DNA from: Kapaibacterium sp044224925
GTDB taxonomy: Bacteria; Bacteroidota; Ignavibacteria; Kapaibacteriales; Kapaibacteriaceae
Assembly (NCBI GenBank): GCA_044224925.1
Contig: JBGAJM010000010.1
Coordinates: 14,018 to 78,017 of the forward strand
Length of the DNA: 64,000 nucleotides
Reading direction: 5' to 3'
Position numbers and translations under genes: made by a program. The notes beneath the pieces were generated by a model, which searched no databases, had not been told where the DNA came from, and saw nothing but the letters and a program-made list of their open reading frames with translations. The first letter of the stretch is position 1; the number at the start of each line of letters is the position of its first letter. Shown here in pieces: positions 26,833 through 35,544 of this stretch.

Positions 26833-27086
26833 AGAAGAGGAATACAGAATACACAATACAGAATTCAATCAAAGAATCAAGGAATCAAGAATCACACGAA
26901 GTGTCGCACAGCGTGTCGCACAGCGTGTCGCACGCCGAAGGCGTTTTCTTCGTGTCGCACTCCGTGTCGCACGAAGTGCCACTTGTCACTCGTCACTCGT
27001 CACTTGTCACTGTCGAACGAGGATCGTTCGACATCAAAGGCAAAGGCCCCATGCGCACGTATTGGTTGGAAAGGAGCGATCGATGA
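26829..27086 (+). pseudogene. Orphan cyclase C-terminal tail made mostly of repeats
   Basis: 85 codons. It opens with KKRNTEYTIQNS (R3), continues with VSHSVSHSVSHAEGV and VPLVTRHSSLVT (R1 and R2), and ends with ERGSFDIKGKG and MRTYWLE, the exact closing segment of the neighbouring cyclases. There is no catalytic domain. The ATG overlaps the esterase stop (ATGA) and its own stop overlaps the start of cyclase G (ATGA), so it is embedded in a coupled operon. It is either a cyclase remnant, a gene-conversion product or a repeat cassette that carried cyclase sequence with it. Whether it is translated is unknown. Confidence 0.7.
26838..27010. repeat. Complete R3-R1-R2 cassette in orphan tail
   Basis: AAGAGGAATAC edge, ATACARA heptamers, GAATCAAG units, R1 units around the hairpin ACGCCGAAGGCGT (26932-26944), then R2 heptamers to 27010. 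Confidence 0.9.
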
Positions 27087-29155
27087 GGACCTTCAAGGAG
27101 ATCGCTGCGGACATCGATCGTGCGATGATCAACAACGAAGCGGACGTCTTGCGTTCGCTGGCCCGTGAGGCGCAAGCATTGCATACATGGCAATCAGAGG
27201 CGCTTGCAGAGCTGGCGATGGGAACAGCCGAGCGCCAAATCGGTGCATACACATCGGCGCTTGAGAGTTTCCGTCGTGCGCTTGATCTGTTTGACAAGAA
27301 AGGCGACAAAACAGGATCAGCGCGAGCAATGGGAAGTATCGGCAATGTCCACCACAACATGGGCAACAATGCCTTGGCCATCGAGCAGTACCGTCGTGCA
27401 CTCGCACTGCATACTGAGCTCGGTGATCGCATTGGCGTGGCAAGAAGTACGAACAACATGGGCAATGTGTACTACAACACCGGCGACTATCCGTCAGCAC
27501 TGGAGCACTACAGAGCTGCATTGGCCACCTATGCAGAGATGGGTGACGTGGTTGCTACGGCTCGCATCACAACGAACATCGGGAACATCTATGGGATCAC
27601 GGGCGACTATCCGTCGGCGCTGGAACACTATCAGCGAGCGCTGCCGTCGCTGGAAGAAATGTCCGACCGTTTTACGATAGCACTCGTCACTGCCAACATT
27701 GGCGGAGTGTACAAAGCCACCGGTAACAATACCTTGGCACTGGAGCACTTCGATCGTGCACTATCGCTCACGGAAGAGTTGGGCGATCGTGCCAATACAG
27801 CTCTTTGCTACGCCAACATGGGGAATGTGTATTCAGAGATCGGTGAGTTCGCAACGGCGCTCGACTACTACTCGCGTGCTCTGGCAAGTGGCAAGGAACT
27901 GGGTGATAGCGCTCTCATCGCCAACATGACAGGCACCTGCTGCGGCGTGTACATCGAGATGGGACGATATGAAGAGGCCTCTGCATGCCTTGATACCCTT
28001 TCCTCCATGCCATTGGCGAGCCCATTGATCCAATTCGGATACAAGGCCAACTGCAGTGCGCTGGCCCGGCATCGCGGAGATCTTGATGCTGCAACGGAGC
28101 ATGCTCTCGAGGCTTTGGAGATCGCCACTTCGGCTGGTTTGCGAGCAGAGGCGGCGCGATGCCACGAACTCCTTCGCGACCTGGCACAGTTGCGGAATGA
28201 CTTCGCCGCCTACATCGAGCACAACAACGAGTTCTCGCGCATCACGCAAGAGATCAACGGCAGGGAGACGGCAACGAAACTGGCCATGCAAGCAAAGCAG
28301 CGCGAGATCGACGAACGCGAGCGTGAGCATCAGAAACACCTTGCCGTCCTCCATTCCACCCTGCCCAAGGAGGTTGCTGAAAGGGTGGCAAGGGGCGAGG
28401 TGGTGAATGATCACTACGACAATGCAACCGTGATCTTCCTTGATATCGTCGGCTTCACGGATCTATCGTCAACAATGTCGTCGCAAGAGGTCATTGCTCT
28501 ACTCGACGACGTCTTCACCCAATGCGATGCGATCTGCGAGAAGCATGGCGTCACGAAGATCAAGACGATCGGTGACTCCTACATGGCCGTATCGTTTGAC
28601 AGCGTCGTCAACGCTGCACTCTGCGCCTTGGAAATGTCGCGGATTCGTCTTTCCCACGCAGTGTCGCACTCCGTGTCGCACGCAGTGTCGCACGCCGAAG
28701 GCGTCCTCCCCGTGTCGCATGAAGTTACATTCCGTATTGGCGTGCATTGTGGACCTGTGACGGCCGGTGTGATCGGCACGCAGCGTCTTCAATATGACGT
28801 CTGGGGAGACACGGTGAACGTTGCGTCGCGAATGGAGTCCTCTGGTGAACCAGGGAAGGTGCATGTTTCCGAAGCGTTTGCCATTCAATTGAAGGCGAAT
28901 ACAGAATACATGATACAGAATCCAATCTCTGAATCTGTGAATCCACAATCCCACGAAGTGTCGCACTCCGTGTCGCACAACGTGTCGCACAACGTGTCCC
29001 ACTCCGTGTCCCACTCCGTGTCGCACTCCGTGTCGCACAACGTGTCGCACTCCGTGTCGCACGAAGTGTCTTCGTCACTTGTCACCATCGAACGAGGATC
29101 GATCGACATCAAAGGCAAGGGCCCCATGCGCACCTACTGGCTCGAACAAGCGTGA
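27083..29155 (+). CDS. TPR-adenylate cyclase G (class-1 linker)
   Basis: 690 residues from the ATG at 27083, with AAGGAG 7 nt upstream. The N-terminus (MRTFKEIAADIDRAM) resembles that of the class-2 genes, but the linker (HSTLPKEVAERVARGE) is class 1. About eight TPR units precede an intact cyclase domain (FLDIVGFT, KIKTIGDSYM, YDVWGD, NVASRM). The catalytic-domain insert is VSHAVSH units around SHAEGV. The tail is the longest on the plus strand, with about ten VSH units. It overlaps the orphan tail (ATGA) and cyclase H (4 bp). Confidence 0.9.
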   Translation: MRTFKEIAADIDRAMINNEADVLRSLAREAQALHTWQSEALAELAMGTAERQIGAYTSALESFRRALDLFDKKGDKTGSARAMGSIGNVHHNMGNNALAIEQYRRALALHTELGDRIGVARSTNNMGNVYYNTGDYPSALEHYRAALATYAEMGDVVATARITTNIGNIYGITGDYPSALEHYQRALPSLEEMSDRFTIALVTANIGGVYKATGNNTLALEHFDRALSLTEELGDRANTALCYANMGNVYSEIGEFATALDYYSRALASGKELGDSALIANMTGTCCGVYIEMGRYEEASACLDTLSSMPLASPLIQFGYKANCSALARHRGDLDAATEHALEALEIATSAGLRAEAARCHELLRDLAQLRNDFAAYIEHNNEFSRITQEINGRETATKLAMQAKQREIDEREREHQKHLAVLHSTLPKEVAERVARGEVVNDHYDNATVIFLDIVGFTDLSSTMSSQEVIALLDDVFTQCDAICEKHGVTKIKTIGDSYMAVSFDSVVNAALCALEMSRIRLSHAVSHSVSHAVSHAEGVLPVSHEVTFRIGVHCGPVTAGVIGTQRLQYDVWGDTVNVASRMESSGEPGKVHVSEAFAIQLKANTEYMIQNPISESVNPQSHEVSHSVSHNVSHNVSHSVSHSVSHSVSHNVSHSVSHEVSSSLVTIERGSIDIKGKGPMRTYWLEQA
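28651..28726. repeat. R1 insert inside cyclase G catalytic domain, with hairpin
   Basis: GTGTCGCAC units around ACGCCGAAGGCGT (28692-28704); same position in the protein as the insert in cyclase D. Confidence 0.9.
28899..29088. repeat. R3-R1-R2 cassette in cyclase G tail
   Basis: ATACARA heptamers, a spacer, about ten R1 units, then a short R2; in frame. Confidence 0.9.
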
Positions 29156-31272
29156 GAGGCTTCGACGACATCGAAGCAGACCTCCGTCATGCCTATGCCG
29201 TGAACGATGCCGAGGCATTGCTTCGATTTGCCGACGAACTCGACAACATCACAACACCACAGGCCGCAGCGCACGCACAGCGTGCGAGAGGGTGGGCGCT
29301 GCTGTTGCGCGGCGAGTTCACTCCCGCCATGCATCACTTCGAACAGGCGCTGACGCTTTGCGAAGAGCTCGACGATCAGGAGGGTGTGGCGCGGGTGGTG
29401 AGCAACATCGGTAGTGTGTATGTCTGCACAGGCGATGTGTCCATGGCGCTCGAGCACTACCGTCGCGCACTGGCATTGCACGAACAACTTGGCAATCGCA
29501 GTGGTGCTGCCGTGGTGATGGGCAACCTTGGTAAACTCTCGACCGACACCGGTGACTACCCCGCTGCCGTCGAGTACTTCCGTCGCGCATTGTCGATCCA
29601 CGAAGAACTTGGCAACCGCAGCGGCATCGCCGTGGTCACCACCAACCTTGGCAATCTCTATCTCAGCATGGGCGACTTCCCTGCCGCCCTCGAGCACTAC
29701 CACAAGGCCCTTGCCCTGCATGAGGAATTCGGCGATCGTCACGCCATTGCCGTCGTCACGGGAAACATCGGCATCGTTCACAACTATACCGGCAACTACC
29801 CTGCCGCCTTGGAATTCTTCCACCGTGCCCTTGCCTTGCATGAAGAGCTTGGCGATCGCAGCACGGCGGCCACCGTCATCGGCAACATGGGCGTTGCGCT
29901 TGCGAACACGGATGATCAAGAAGCGGCGTTGGAGCATTACCTGCGCGCGTTGGCGCTGTATGAAGAGCTTGGCGATCGGCGATGCATGGCGAACTTCATG
30001 AGCAACATCGGCAGTGCGTACAACGACATGGGACAGCACCCGGAAGGGCTCGCCTATCACCGTCGCGCACTGACCTTGTTCGAAGAGCTCGGCAATCCGA
30101 AAGGTGGTGCCAATGCCATGGTCAACATGATCGGCGCACACATTGCCATGGGTGAGGATGCCGAGGCACAAACGCTTCTTCAGAGGATGGACACAATGCA
30201 GGTGGACGAGCCCGAGATCCGCATCGCACGTGAGCAACATCGGGCTGAGCTACAGGAGCGAAACGGTGATCGCGATAGCGCGATCGCTACACTGCGCCAT
30301 GTGCTCGCAGTGGCGCATGAACACGACCTCCCGTCTAATGTTGCCGAAACACATCGGCGGCTGCGCGACGTGGCGTATCGACAGCAAGATCTGTCCGCCT
30401 ACGTCGAACACAACGATGCCTTCTCGCGCATCACGCAGGAGATCAACGGAAAGGAAACAGCGATACGACTTGCCATGCAGACCAAGCAGCGCGAGATCGA
30501 TGCCCGCGAACGCGAGTACGCCAAACAGATGGCCGTGCTCCATTCCGCCTTGCCAAAACATGTGGCGGATAGGGTGGCACGGGGCGAGGTGGTGAACGAT
30601 GCATTCGACAATGCGACCGTGATCTTCCTCGACATTGTGGGGTTCACGACGATGTCGTCGTCCATGTCGTCCCAAGACCTCATCCAGCTCCTCGACCGCA
30701 TCTTCACGGCATTCGATGACATCTGTGAGCGGCACGGCGTGACGAAGATCAAGACCATCGGCGATTCATACATGGCTGTGGCGTTCGATAGTGTTGTGAA
30801 CGCCGCACTCTGCGCTTTAGAGATGTCGCGGTTTCGCATCTCCCACGAAGTGTCGCACTCAGTGTCGCACTCCGTGTCGCACAACGTTGCATTCCGCATC
30901 GGAATGCACTGCGGGTCGGTAACGGCGGGCGTGATCGGCAAGGAGCGCATGCAGTATGATGTGTGGGGAGACACGGTGAATGTTGCGTCACGCATGGAGA
31001 GTTCAGGAGAGGCCGGGCGGGTGCATGTGTCCGAAGCGTTTGCAATTCAATTGAAGGCGAATACAGAATACACAATACAGAATTCAATCACGGAATCCCC
31101 AAATCCAGAATCCCACGAAGTGTCACACTCCGTGTCGCACAACGTGTCGCACAACGTGTCGCACTCCGTGTCGCACTCCGTGTCTTCGTCACTTGTAACT
31201 ATCGAGCGTGGCTCGATCGATATCAAAGGCAAGGGTGCAATGCAGACCTACTGGCTTGAGTCGAGAGATTAG
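29152..31272 (+). CDS. TPR-adenylate cyclase H (class-1-like linker)
   Basis: 706 residues, GTG start in a 4-bp GTGA overlap with cyclase G. The N-terminus (MRGFDDIEADLRHAYAVNDA) resembles B and D. About ten very regular TPR units end near residue 350. The linker has HSALPKHVADRVARGE. The catalytic residues are intact (FLDIVGFT, KIKTIGDSYM, YDVWGD, NVASRM; ATP type). The domain insert is three to four VSH units without the SHAEGV hairpin, and the tail carries R3, about six R1 units and SSLVT. It ends LESRD, followed by the R4 repeat as after cyclase C. Confidence 0.9.
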   Translation: MRGFDDIEADLRHAYAVNDAEALLRFADELDNITTPQAAAHAQRARGWALLLRGEFTPAMHHFEQALTLCEELDDQEGVARVVSNIGSVYVCTGDVSMALEHYRRALALHEQLGNRSGAAVVMGNLGKLSTDTGDYPAAVEYFRRALSIHEELGNRSGIAVVTTNLGNLYLSMGDFPAALEHYHKALALHEEFGDRHAIAVVTGNIGIVHNYTGNYPAALEFFHRALALHEELGDRSTAATVIGNMGVALANTDDQEAALEHYLRALALYEELGDRRCMANFMSNIGSAYNDMGQHPEGLAYHRRALTLFEELGNPKGGANAMVNMIGAHIAMGEDAEAQTLLQRMDTMQVDEPEIRIAREQHRAELQERNGDRDSAIATLRHVLAVAHEHDLPSNVAETHRRLRDVAYRQQDLSAYVEHNDAFSRITQEINGKETAIRLAMQTKQREIDAREREYAKQMAVLHSALPKHVADRVARGEVVNDAFDNATVIFLDIVGFTTMSSSMSSQDLIQLLDRIFTAFDDICERHGVTKIKTIGDSYMAVAFDSVVNAALCALEMSRFRISHEVSHSVSHSVSHNVAFRIGMHCGSVTAGVIGKERMQYDVWGDTVNVASRMESSGEAGRVHVSEAFAIQLKANTEYTIQNSITESPNPESHEVSHSVSHNVSHNVSHSVSHSVSSSLVTIERGSIDIKGKGAMQTYWLESRD
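30841..30887. repeat. R1 insert inside cyclase H catalytic domain
   Basis: Four GTGTCGCAC-based units between SRFRI and FRIGMHCG coding sequence. Confidence 0.88.
31060..31198. repeat. R3-R1-R2 cassette in cyclase H tail
   Basis: ATACARA heptamers, a spacer, about six R1 units, a short R2; in frame. Confidence 0.9.
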
Positions 31273-31288
31273 TACGGCCTGCCACGCA

Positions 31289-31395
31289 GTGCCACTTCTC
31301 TTGTACTTCTTTCTTCCTTCTCTTTTCCTTCTCTTTTCCTTCTCTTTTCCTTCTCTTTTCCTTCTCGTGACTCGTCACTCGTCACTTGTCACTTC
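31289..31395. repeat. R4 pyrimidine repeat plus R2 heptamers
   Basis: Edge AGTGCCACTTCTCTTGTACT, then CTTTTCCTTCT repeated about five times (31305-31366), then CACTYGT heptamers running into the end of the DUF4143 gene. It fills the convergent gap after cyclase H. Confidence 0.9.
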
Positions 31396-32630
31396 CACAA
31401 CATCCCCACCGGCACGGCATACATGTTGTTCCCAAAGCCAACACATGCAGTACCGTCATAGAGCACCACGCCGGCCACGAATCGATCACCTGCTAACGAC
31501 TTGAGTTTGCGAAGTCCGCGGAAGTCTGCGGCCGTTACCGTTGCCGAAGCCTTGACCTCAATGCCGGCCACCTGATGTTGCCCGCGCTCGAGTACAAGAT
31601 CTACTTCTACACCATCCTTGTCGCGAGCATGAGAAAAGCGGATGTGATCCGTACGCCAACTAGCCTGCTTGAAGAGTTCTTGCACGACAAAGGTCTCGAG
31701 CAGCGGCCCAACCTTCGTACGATCATTCCACAGTGTCTCTTCGTTGAGCCCAAGCAGTGCACATGCAACACCTGTGTCAACGATATGCAGCTTCGATGCC
31801 TTGACGAGACGATTCATCTGATTCACATGCCACGGTGGAAGTCTGTCGACAAGGAAGATCTGCTCCAGCAAGGTCATGTAGGACGCGATCGTTGTGCGGC
31901 TCATCTGAAACGGCGACGCAAGATCACTGATGTTCACTAAGCTCGACGTTTGTCCGGCCGTCATCACGAGCAGTCGGTGCAACACATCAACCGATGCGAT
32001 CCGCGCAATGTCTCGCGCATCACGCTGAATGATCGATGTGCTATAGTCACGATACCATGCCGCTCGACGATACTCTTGCGTGCGTCGAAGTGCACGCGGA
32101 TACCCGCCGGAAACGATACGCGTGATCAGGTCACGACCAAGTCGCTCAACCGTTCGCGTCGGGAACGACCCCTCGAACAGCGTGTCCAGAAACCGAGGTG
32201 TTGTCCCCGCCAGCTCGGACTGTGAAAATGGATACATGCGCAGGATGCTCATCCTACCGGCCAAGGAGTCTGCCAAGGTGGGAAGGAACAGGATATTCGC
32301 AGAGCCGGTGAGTAGCACTTGCCCCGGTACGTTTCGCGCGTCAACTCGCGCCTTGAGAGGTGCGAAGATCGTAGGCACGCGTTGTACTTCGTCCAAAACG
32401 GCTCGGTTCGGCAGATCAGCCACGAAACCTGCGGGATCTGCCTTCGCCGACTTCAGGAGGGCAGGGTCGTCAAAGCTGAAGTACGTGTAGCCTTGGAATG
32501 CTGTAAGTTCCTTTGATGTTGTAGACTTACCACATTGCCTCGGACCATGCAGTAGCACCACCAGAGAATCTTCCAGGGCCTCGAGCAAGGACGGCATACA
32601 CGAGCGAACGATGGTCTGATCGGTGTCCAT
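31389..32630 (-). CDS. AAA-type ATPase with DUF4143 C-terminal domain
   Basis: 413 residues from the ATG at 32630. Near the N-terminus is the P-loop HGPRQCGKST, followed by a Walker B-like VLDEVQRVP and a sensor-like TGSANILFL, the AAA_14 pattern. The C-terminal half is DUF4143 with a PD-(D/E)xK-like stretch (EVDLVLERG ... GIEVKAS). The family is common and often scattered with mobile or toxin-like genes, and its role is unknown. The last residues (VGMLWK) lie next to R2 repeats. The upstream region carries a 23-bp tandem repeat. Confidence 0.88.
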   Translation of the reverse strand: MDTDQTIVRSCMPSLLEALEDSLVVLLHGPRQCGKSTTSKELTAFQGYTYFSFDDPALLKSAKADPAGFVADLPNRAVLDEVQRVPTIFAPLKARVDARNVPGQVLLTGSANILFLPTLADSLAGRMSILRMYPFSQSELAGTTPRFLDTLFEGSFPTRTVERLGRDLITRIVSGGYPRALRRTQEYRRAAWYRDYSTSIIQRDARDIARIASVDVLHRLLVMTAGQTSSLVNISDLASPFQMSRTTIASYMTLLEQIFLVDRLPPWHVNQMNRLVKASKLHIVDTGVACALLGLNEETLWNDRTKVGPLLETFVVQELFKQASWRTDHIRFSHARDKDGVEVDLVLERGQHQVAGIEVKASATVTAADFRGLRKLKSLAGDRFVAGVVLYDGTACVGFGNNMYAVPVGMLWK

Positions 32631-32650
32631 GATTCTGCAATCTACGAAAT

Positions 32651-32762
32651 AGTAGCGGCTACTTGCCAACTTATAGTGCGGCTACTTGCCAACTTTTAGT
32701 GCGGCTACTTGTCAACTTTTAGTGCGGCTACTTGCCATCTTTTAGTGCGGCTACTTGCCACT
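32651..32762. repeat. 23-bp tandem repeat upstream of DUF4143 ATPase
   Basis: About 4.7 copies of a 23-bp unit beginning GCGGCTACTTG and ending TTTTAGT, with single-base differences. It lies between the ATPase start and the Fic stop. The last copy merges into R2 heptamers. It may contain the ATPase promoter or an operator array. Confidence 0.9.
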
Positions 32763-32775
32763 CGTCACTCGTAAC

Positions 32776-33927
32776 TCAATTCGCGCCTTCATTCAGGATG
32801 GAGAGATACCGGTGGTATGCAAAGACACGATTGCGCTGCTTCCCGGTGATCTCACGCACGATGCCAAGGCTCGTCAGAACATCGATGGCTTTGCTTGCTG
32901 TCGGGAACGTCATAGCGGCCATCGCACAGATCCGATCGATGGTGACGATAGGACGTGCTTGCAATGCCGAATGCACACGGAGGACGCTGCCGAGATTACG
33001 GCCATGTAAGCGAATGACTTCACTGTCGGTGTTGAAGCATGTGATGAGTCGCTGTGCGGTGTCGACCGCACCTGCAGAGGTTTGCTCCACGCCCTCCAGA
33101 AAGAACCCTAGCCACTGCTCCCAATCGCCCGTTGTCCGCACATGACCAAGGAGACGGTAGTATTCGGCCCTGTGTTTCTTGAGATACAGACTCAGGTACA
33201 GAAGTGGCTGTCGGAGTACGCGCTCGTGTTGCAAGATCATGGCAATGAGTAGCCGACCAGTTCGCCCGTTCCCGTCGAGGAATGGGTGAATGGTCTCGAA
33301 TTGCACGTGTGCCAATGCGGCTTTGACCAGTGTTGGCACATCGTTCCGGTGGATGTACTTCTCAAGGTCCGACATGCACTGTTCTACCACATGGGCTGGT
33401 GGTGGCACGAACTCCGCATTGCCGGGTCGCGTGCCACCGATCCAGTTCTGACTGCGGCGGAATTCACCCGGCATGCGCTCAGAGCCACGTCCACCTGCCA
33501 TGAGTCGCTCGTGGATCTCCTTGATCAGTCGATTTGAAAGTGGGAACCCTGCCGCCATTCGGTCAAGGCCATGCTGCATCGCGGCCACGTAGTTCGAGAC
33601 CTCGGCCACGTCGTCGAATGGCACGCCCGGCGCTTCGTCGAGTTCAAAGAGCAAAAGATCGGACAGCGAAGACTGCGTCCCCTCGATCTGTGACGAAAGC
33701 ACTGCCTCCCGTCGCACGTACGAATACAGGAAGATGCTTGCGTCCGGCAGCAAGGCCGACACGCTATCCAGTCTCCCACATGCCAGGAGCGCACGCTCCA
33801 TGGTCCTACTCAAGGCAGCATCCATAAGGATGGGTGGAAAAGGCGGCAAGGCACTGGGCACATAGGCCCGTACTGTTTCACCTCCCACCGTCGTGGTTTC
33901 ATATGTTCCGTTTTCTTGGCGGCGCAT
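32776..33927 (-). CDS. Fic-domain AMP-transferase with C-terminal winged helix
   Basis: 383 residues from the ATG at 33927. The Fic motif HPFLDGNGRTGR is complete (about residues 213-224), including the catalytic His. An N-terminal segment with the inhibitory-helix-like SSQIEGTQ motif (S/T-x-x-x-E-G form) precedes it, so the enzyme is probably self-inhibited. The C-terminal part looks like a winged helix (TIDRICAMAAMTFPTASKAIDVL ... GIVREITGKQRNRVFAY), common in autoregulating Fic proteins. It transfers AMP or similar groups to protein targets. The stop directly adjoins an R2 cassette edge. Confidence 0.92.
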   Translation of the reverse strand: MRRQENGTYETTTVGGETVRAYVPSALPPFPPILMDAALSRTMERALLACGRLDSVSALLPDASIFLYSYVRREAVLSSQIEGTQSSLSDLLLFELDEAPGVPFDDVAEVSNYVAAMQHGLDRMAAGFPLSNRLIKEIHERLMAGGRGSERMPGEFRRSQNWIGGTRPGNAEFVPPPAHVVEQCMSDLEKYIHRNDVPTLVKAALAHVQFETIHPFLDGNGRTGRLLIAMILQHERVLRQPLLYLSLYLKKHRAEYYRLLGHVRTTGDWEQWLGFFLEGVEQTSAGAVDTAQRLITCFNTDSEVIRLHGRNLGSVLRVHSALQARPIVTIDRICAMAAMTFPTASKAIDVLTSLGIVREITGKQRNRVFAYHRYLSILNEGAN

Positions 33928-33950
33928 CGATCCAATGTACGAAAGATCTT

Positions 33951-34003
33951 TCGTTATTAAAGTAAATGCCACTTTTCTTTAATAGAGAATTCCGCTATTA
34001 AAG
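33951..34003. promoter_or_regulatory. Inverted repeats between Fic and divergent gene, possible operator
   Basis: CTTTAATAG (33977-33985) and CTATTAAAG (33995-34003) form a perfect 9-bp inverted repeat with a 9-bp spacer. A third half-site, GTTATTAAAG, lies just upstream (about 33952-33961). The gap lies between divergent genes and the Fic protein carries a DNA-binding-like domain, so autoregulation is plausible. Confidence 0.5.
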
Positions 34004-34023
34004 TGGTCGTATTTTGCCTCCCT

Positions 34024-35475
34024 ATGCCCCGCCACCCTTCAAACCCCTCGAAACCTGCCAAAACCACTTCAAAAACCCCGTCAAAGGCCTCGCTGACAGA
34101 CCAATTGCGCGAGGTGCCGGTGGATGTGCTGGTCGACCTGATCGAGCGGCATGCCAAGACGGTTCCGGCGCTGAAGCAGGAGATGATGCGGCTGGTTGGG
34201 AACGACAAGACGGTGATCACGGAGATCAAGCGGGCGATCAAGAAGCTCGCGGCGGTGCGACCAAACACGAGGAGTCGACCCAAGGAGATCCAGACGCAGC
34301 TTGTGAGCGTGCTCGAACTGATCAAACATCTGTCCCTCCGACGTCCGCACGAAGCACTGCCCCTCCTCTGCTTGCTCCTCGAAGATGCATCGAATGTTGC
34401 CGGCTCGTTCTCGCAAACAAGTGTTGTGGCAGCGTTCTTCCGTGACACGCTTCCTTCTGCCGGTGCCGATGTGCTCGCGCGTTGCAGTGACCTTGATCTC
34501 GTCCGCCACGAAGTAGGTCAGGTAATGTTGAAGGATCGATACCGCACAAAGGCTTGGTTCCTGCAAGGCGTTGGTGATGCGCTTCCGGAGGATCTTGTGG
34601 ACGAACTGCGTCGCGCCTTCGCTGCACGCATCAAGCATCATACAAGCCCATGGGACGACCTGGAAGATGAAGCCATCCTCTTGCTCAAGGCGCTTGAATT
34701 CTCGGTCGGCGATGTGGTCGGCTATGAGAAGGCAGCAAGGCGGCAAGGCATGCTGCATCGCAGTGATGGGATCGCGCTTGCACAGATGTGCATCGGTCAC
34801 GAGGACTATGCCGCGGCCAATGTGTGGTTGGACAAGATCCCGAACGATGTCGACAACCCTGCAGCGCGCGCGATGAACAAGCAACGTGACGCATTGTATC
34901 TCCAGATCGCAACGGCCACGGGAAGCACGGCCCATGCGGCATTGGCGTTCCGTTCGCACATGCTCACGCAACCATCCACGGAGACGATCGCCATGCTTCG
35001 CACGCTTCTCGGTGACGATGGCGCGATGAATGCCGTGCGCGAAGCCGCGCTGCAGCTCGTTGCGAAGGATGACCCTTCACCACGCGTCATGACGTTTTTC
35101 GTGCAGAACGGCTATGATGATGTGATGGAAGAACGCATGTTCGCACCATTGGTTCGTGATGCGATGGCATTTCATCACGAGTGGCAACTCGTCGAGGCGT
35201 TCATCGACAAGATGCGTTTCCACGGTGCCTTGCAGGCATGCCGACATTTCATTACAGATATACTGACCGACTCATACTTCACGATGTATGGCGAGGCCAT
35301 CTACGCCATGCAGCTCCAACGAGCACTCGCTCGTGATCGTAAAGACCTGCGAGGTCTCCAAACGGCCGATGCATTCGAGAGCGAACTTCGTCTCGCGTTC
35401 AACAACGAAACCTCTTTCTGGAGAGATCTCGACGTTGCGAGCACACGTCGCTTCCCGGGTTCTCCACTTCTCTGA
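34024..35475 (+). CDS. Helical protein of unknown function (DUF6880-like)
   Basis: 483 residues from the ATG at 34024; a GTG at 34003 would overlap the operator. A Lys/Ser/Thr/Pro-rich start (PRHPSNPSKPAKTTSKTP) is followed by an all-helical repeat-like protein (VLVDLIERHAKTVPALKQEM ... HEALPLLCLLLED ... DYAAANVWLDKIP). The pattern recalls DUF6880/SWIM-associated proteins, with low certainty. There are no membrane segments or catalytic motifs. It is divergent from Fic. Confidence 0.7.
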   Translation: MPRHPSNPSKPAKTTSKTPSKASLTDQLREVPVDVLVDLIERHAKTVPALKQEMMRLVGNDKTVITEIKRAIKKLAAVRPNTRSRPKEIQTQLVSVLELIKHLSLRRPHEALPLLCLLLEDASNVAGSFSQTSVVAAFFRDTLPSAGADVLARCSDLDLVRHEVGQVMLKDRYRTKAWFLQGVGDALPEDLVDELRRAFAARIKHHTSPWDDLEDEAILLLKALEFSVGDVVGYEKAARRQGMLHRSDGIALAQMCIGHEDYAAANVWLDKIPNDVDNPAARAMNKQRDALYLQIATATGSTAHAALAFRSHMLTQPSTETIAMLRTLLGDDGAMNAVREAALQLVAKDDPSPRVMTFFVQNGYDDVMEERMFAPLVRDAMAFHHEWQLVEAFIDKMRFHGALQACRHFITDILTDSYFTMYGEAIYAMQLQRALARDRKDLRGLQTADAFESELRLAFNNETSFWRDLDVASTRRFPGSPLL

Positions 35476-35480
35476 TCTTC

Positions 35481-35528
35481 GATTCTGTATTATGTATTCT
35501 TGATCCTGTATTCTTGATTCTGTATTGA
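35481..35528. repeat. R3 heptamers, intergenic
   Basis: ATTCTGTATTATGTATTCTT-type heptamers mixed with TTGATCC units, in the convergent gap before the outer-membrane protein gene. Confidence 0.85.
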
Positions 35529-35544
35529 TCTTCCCATTCCCCTG

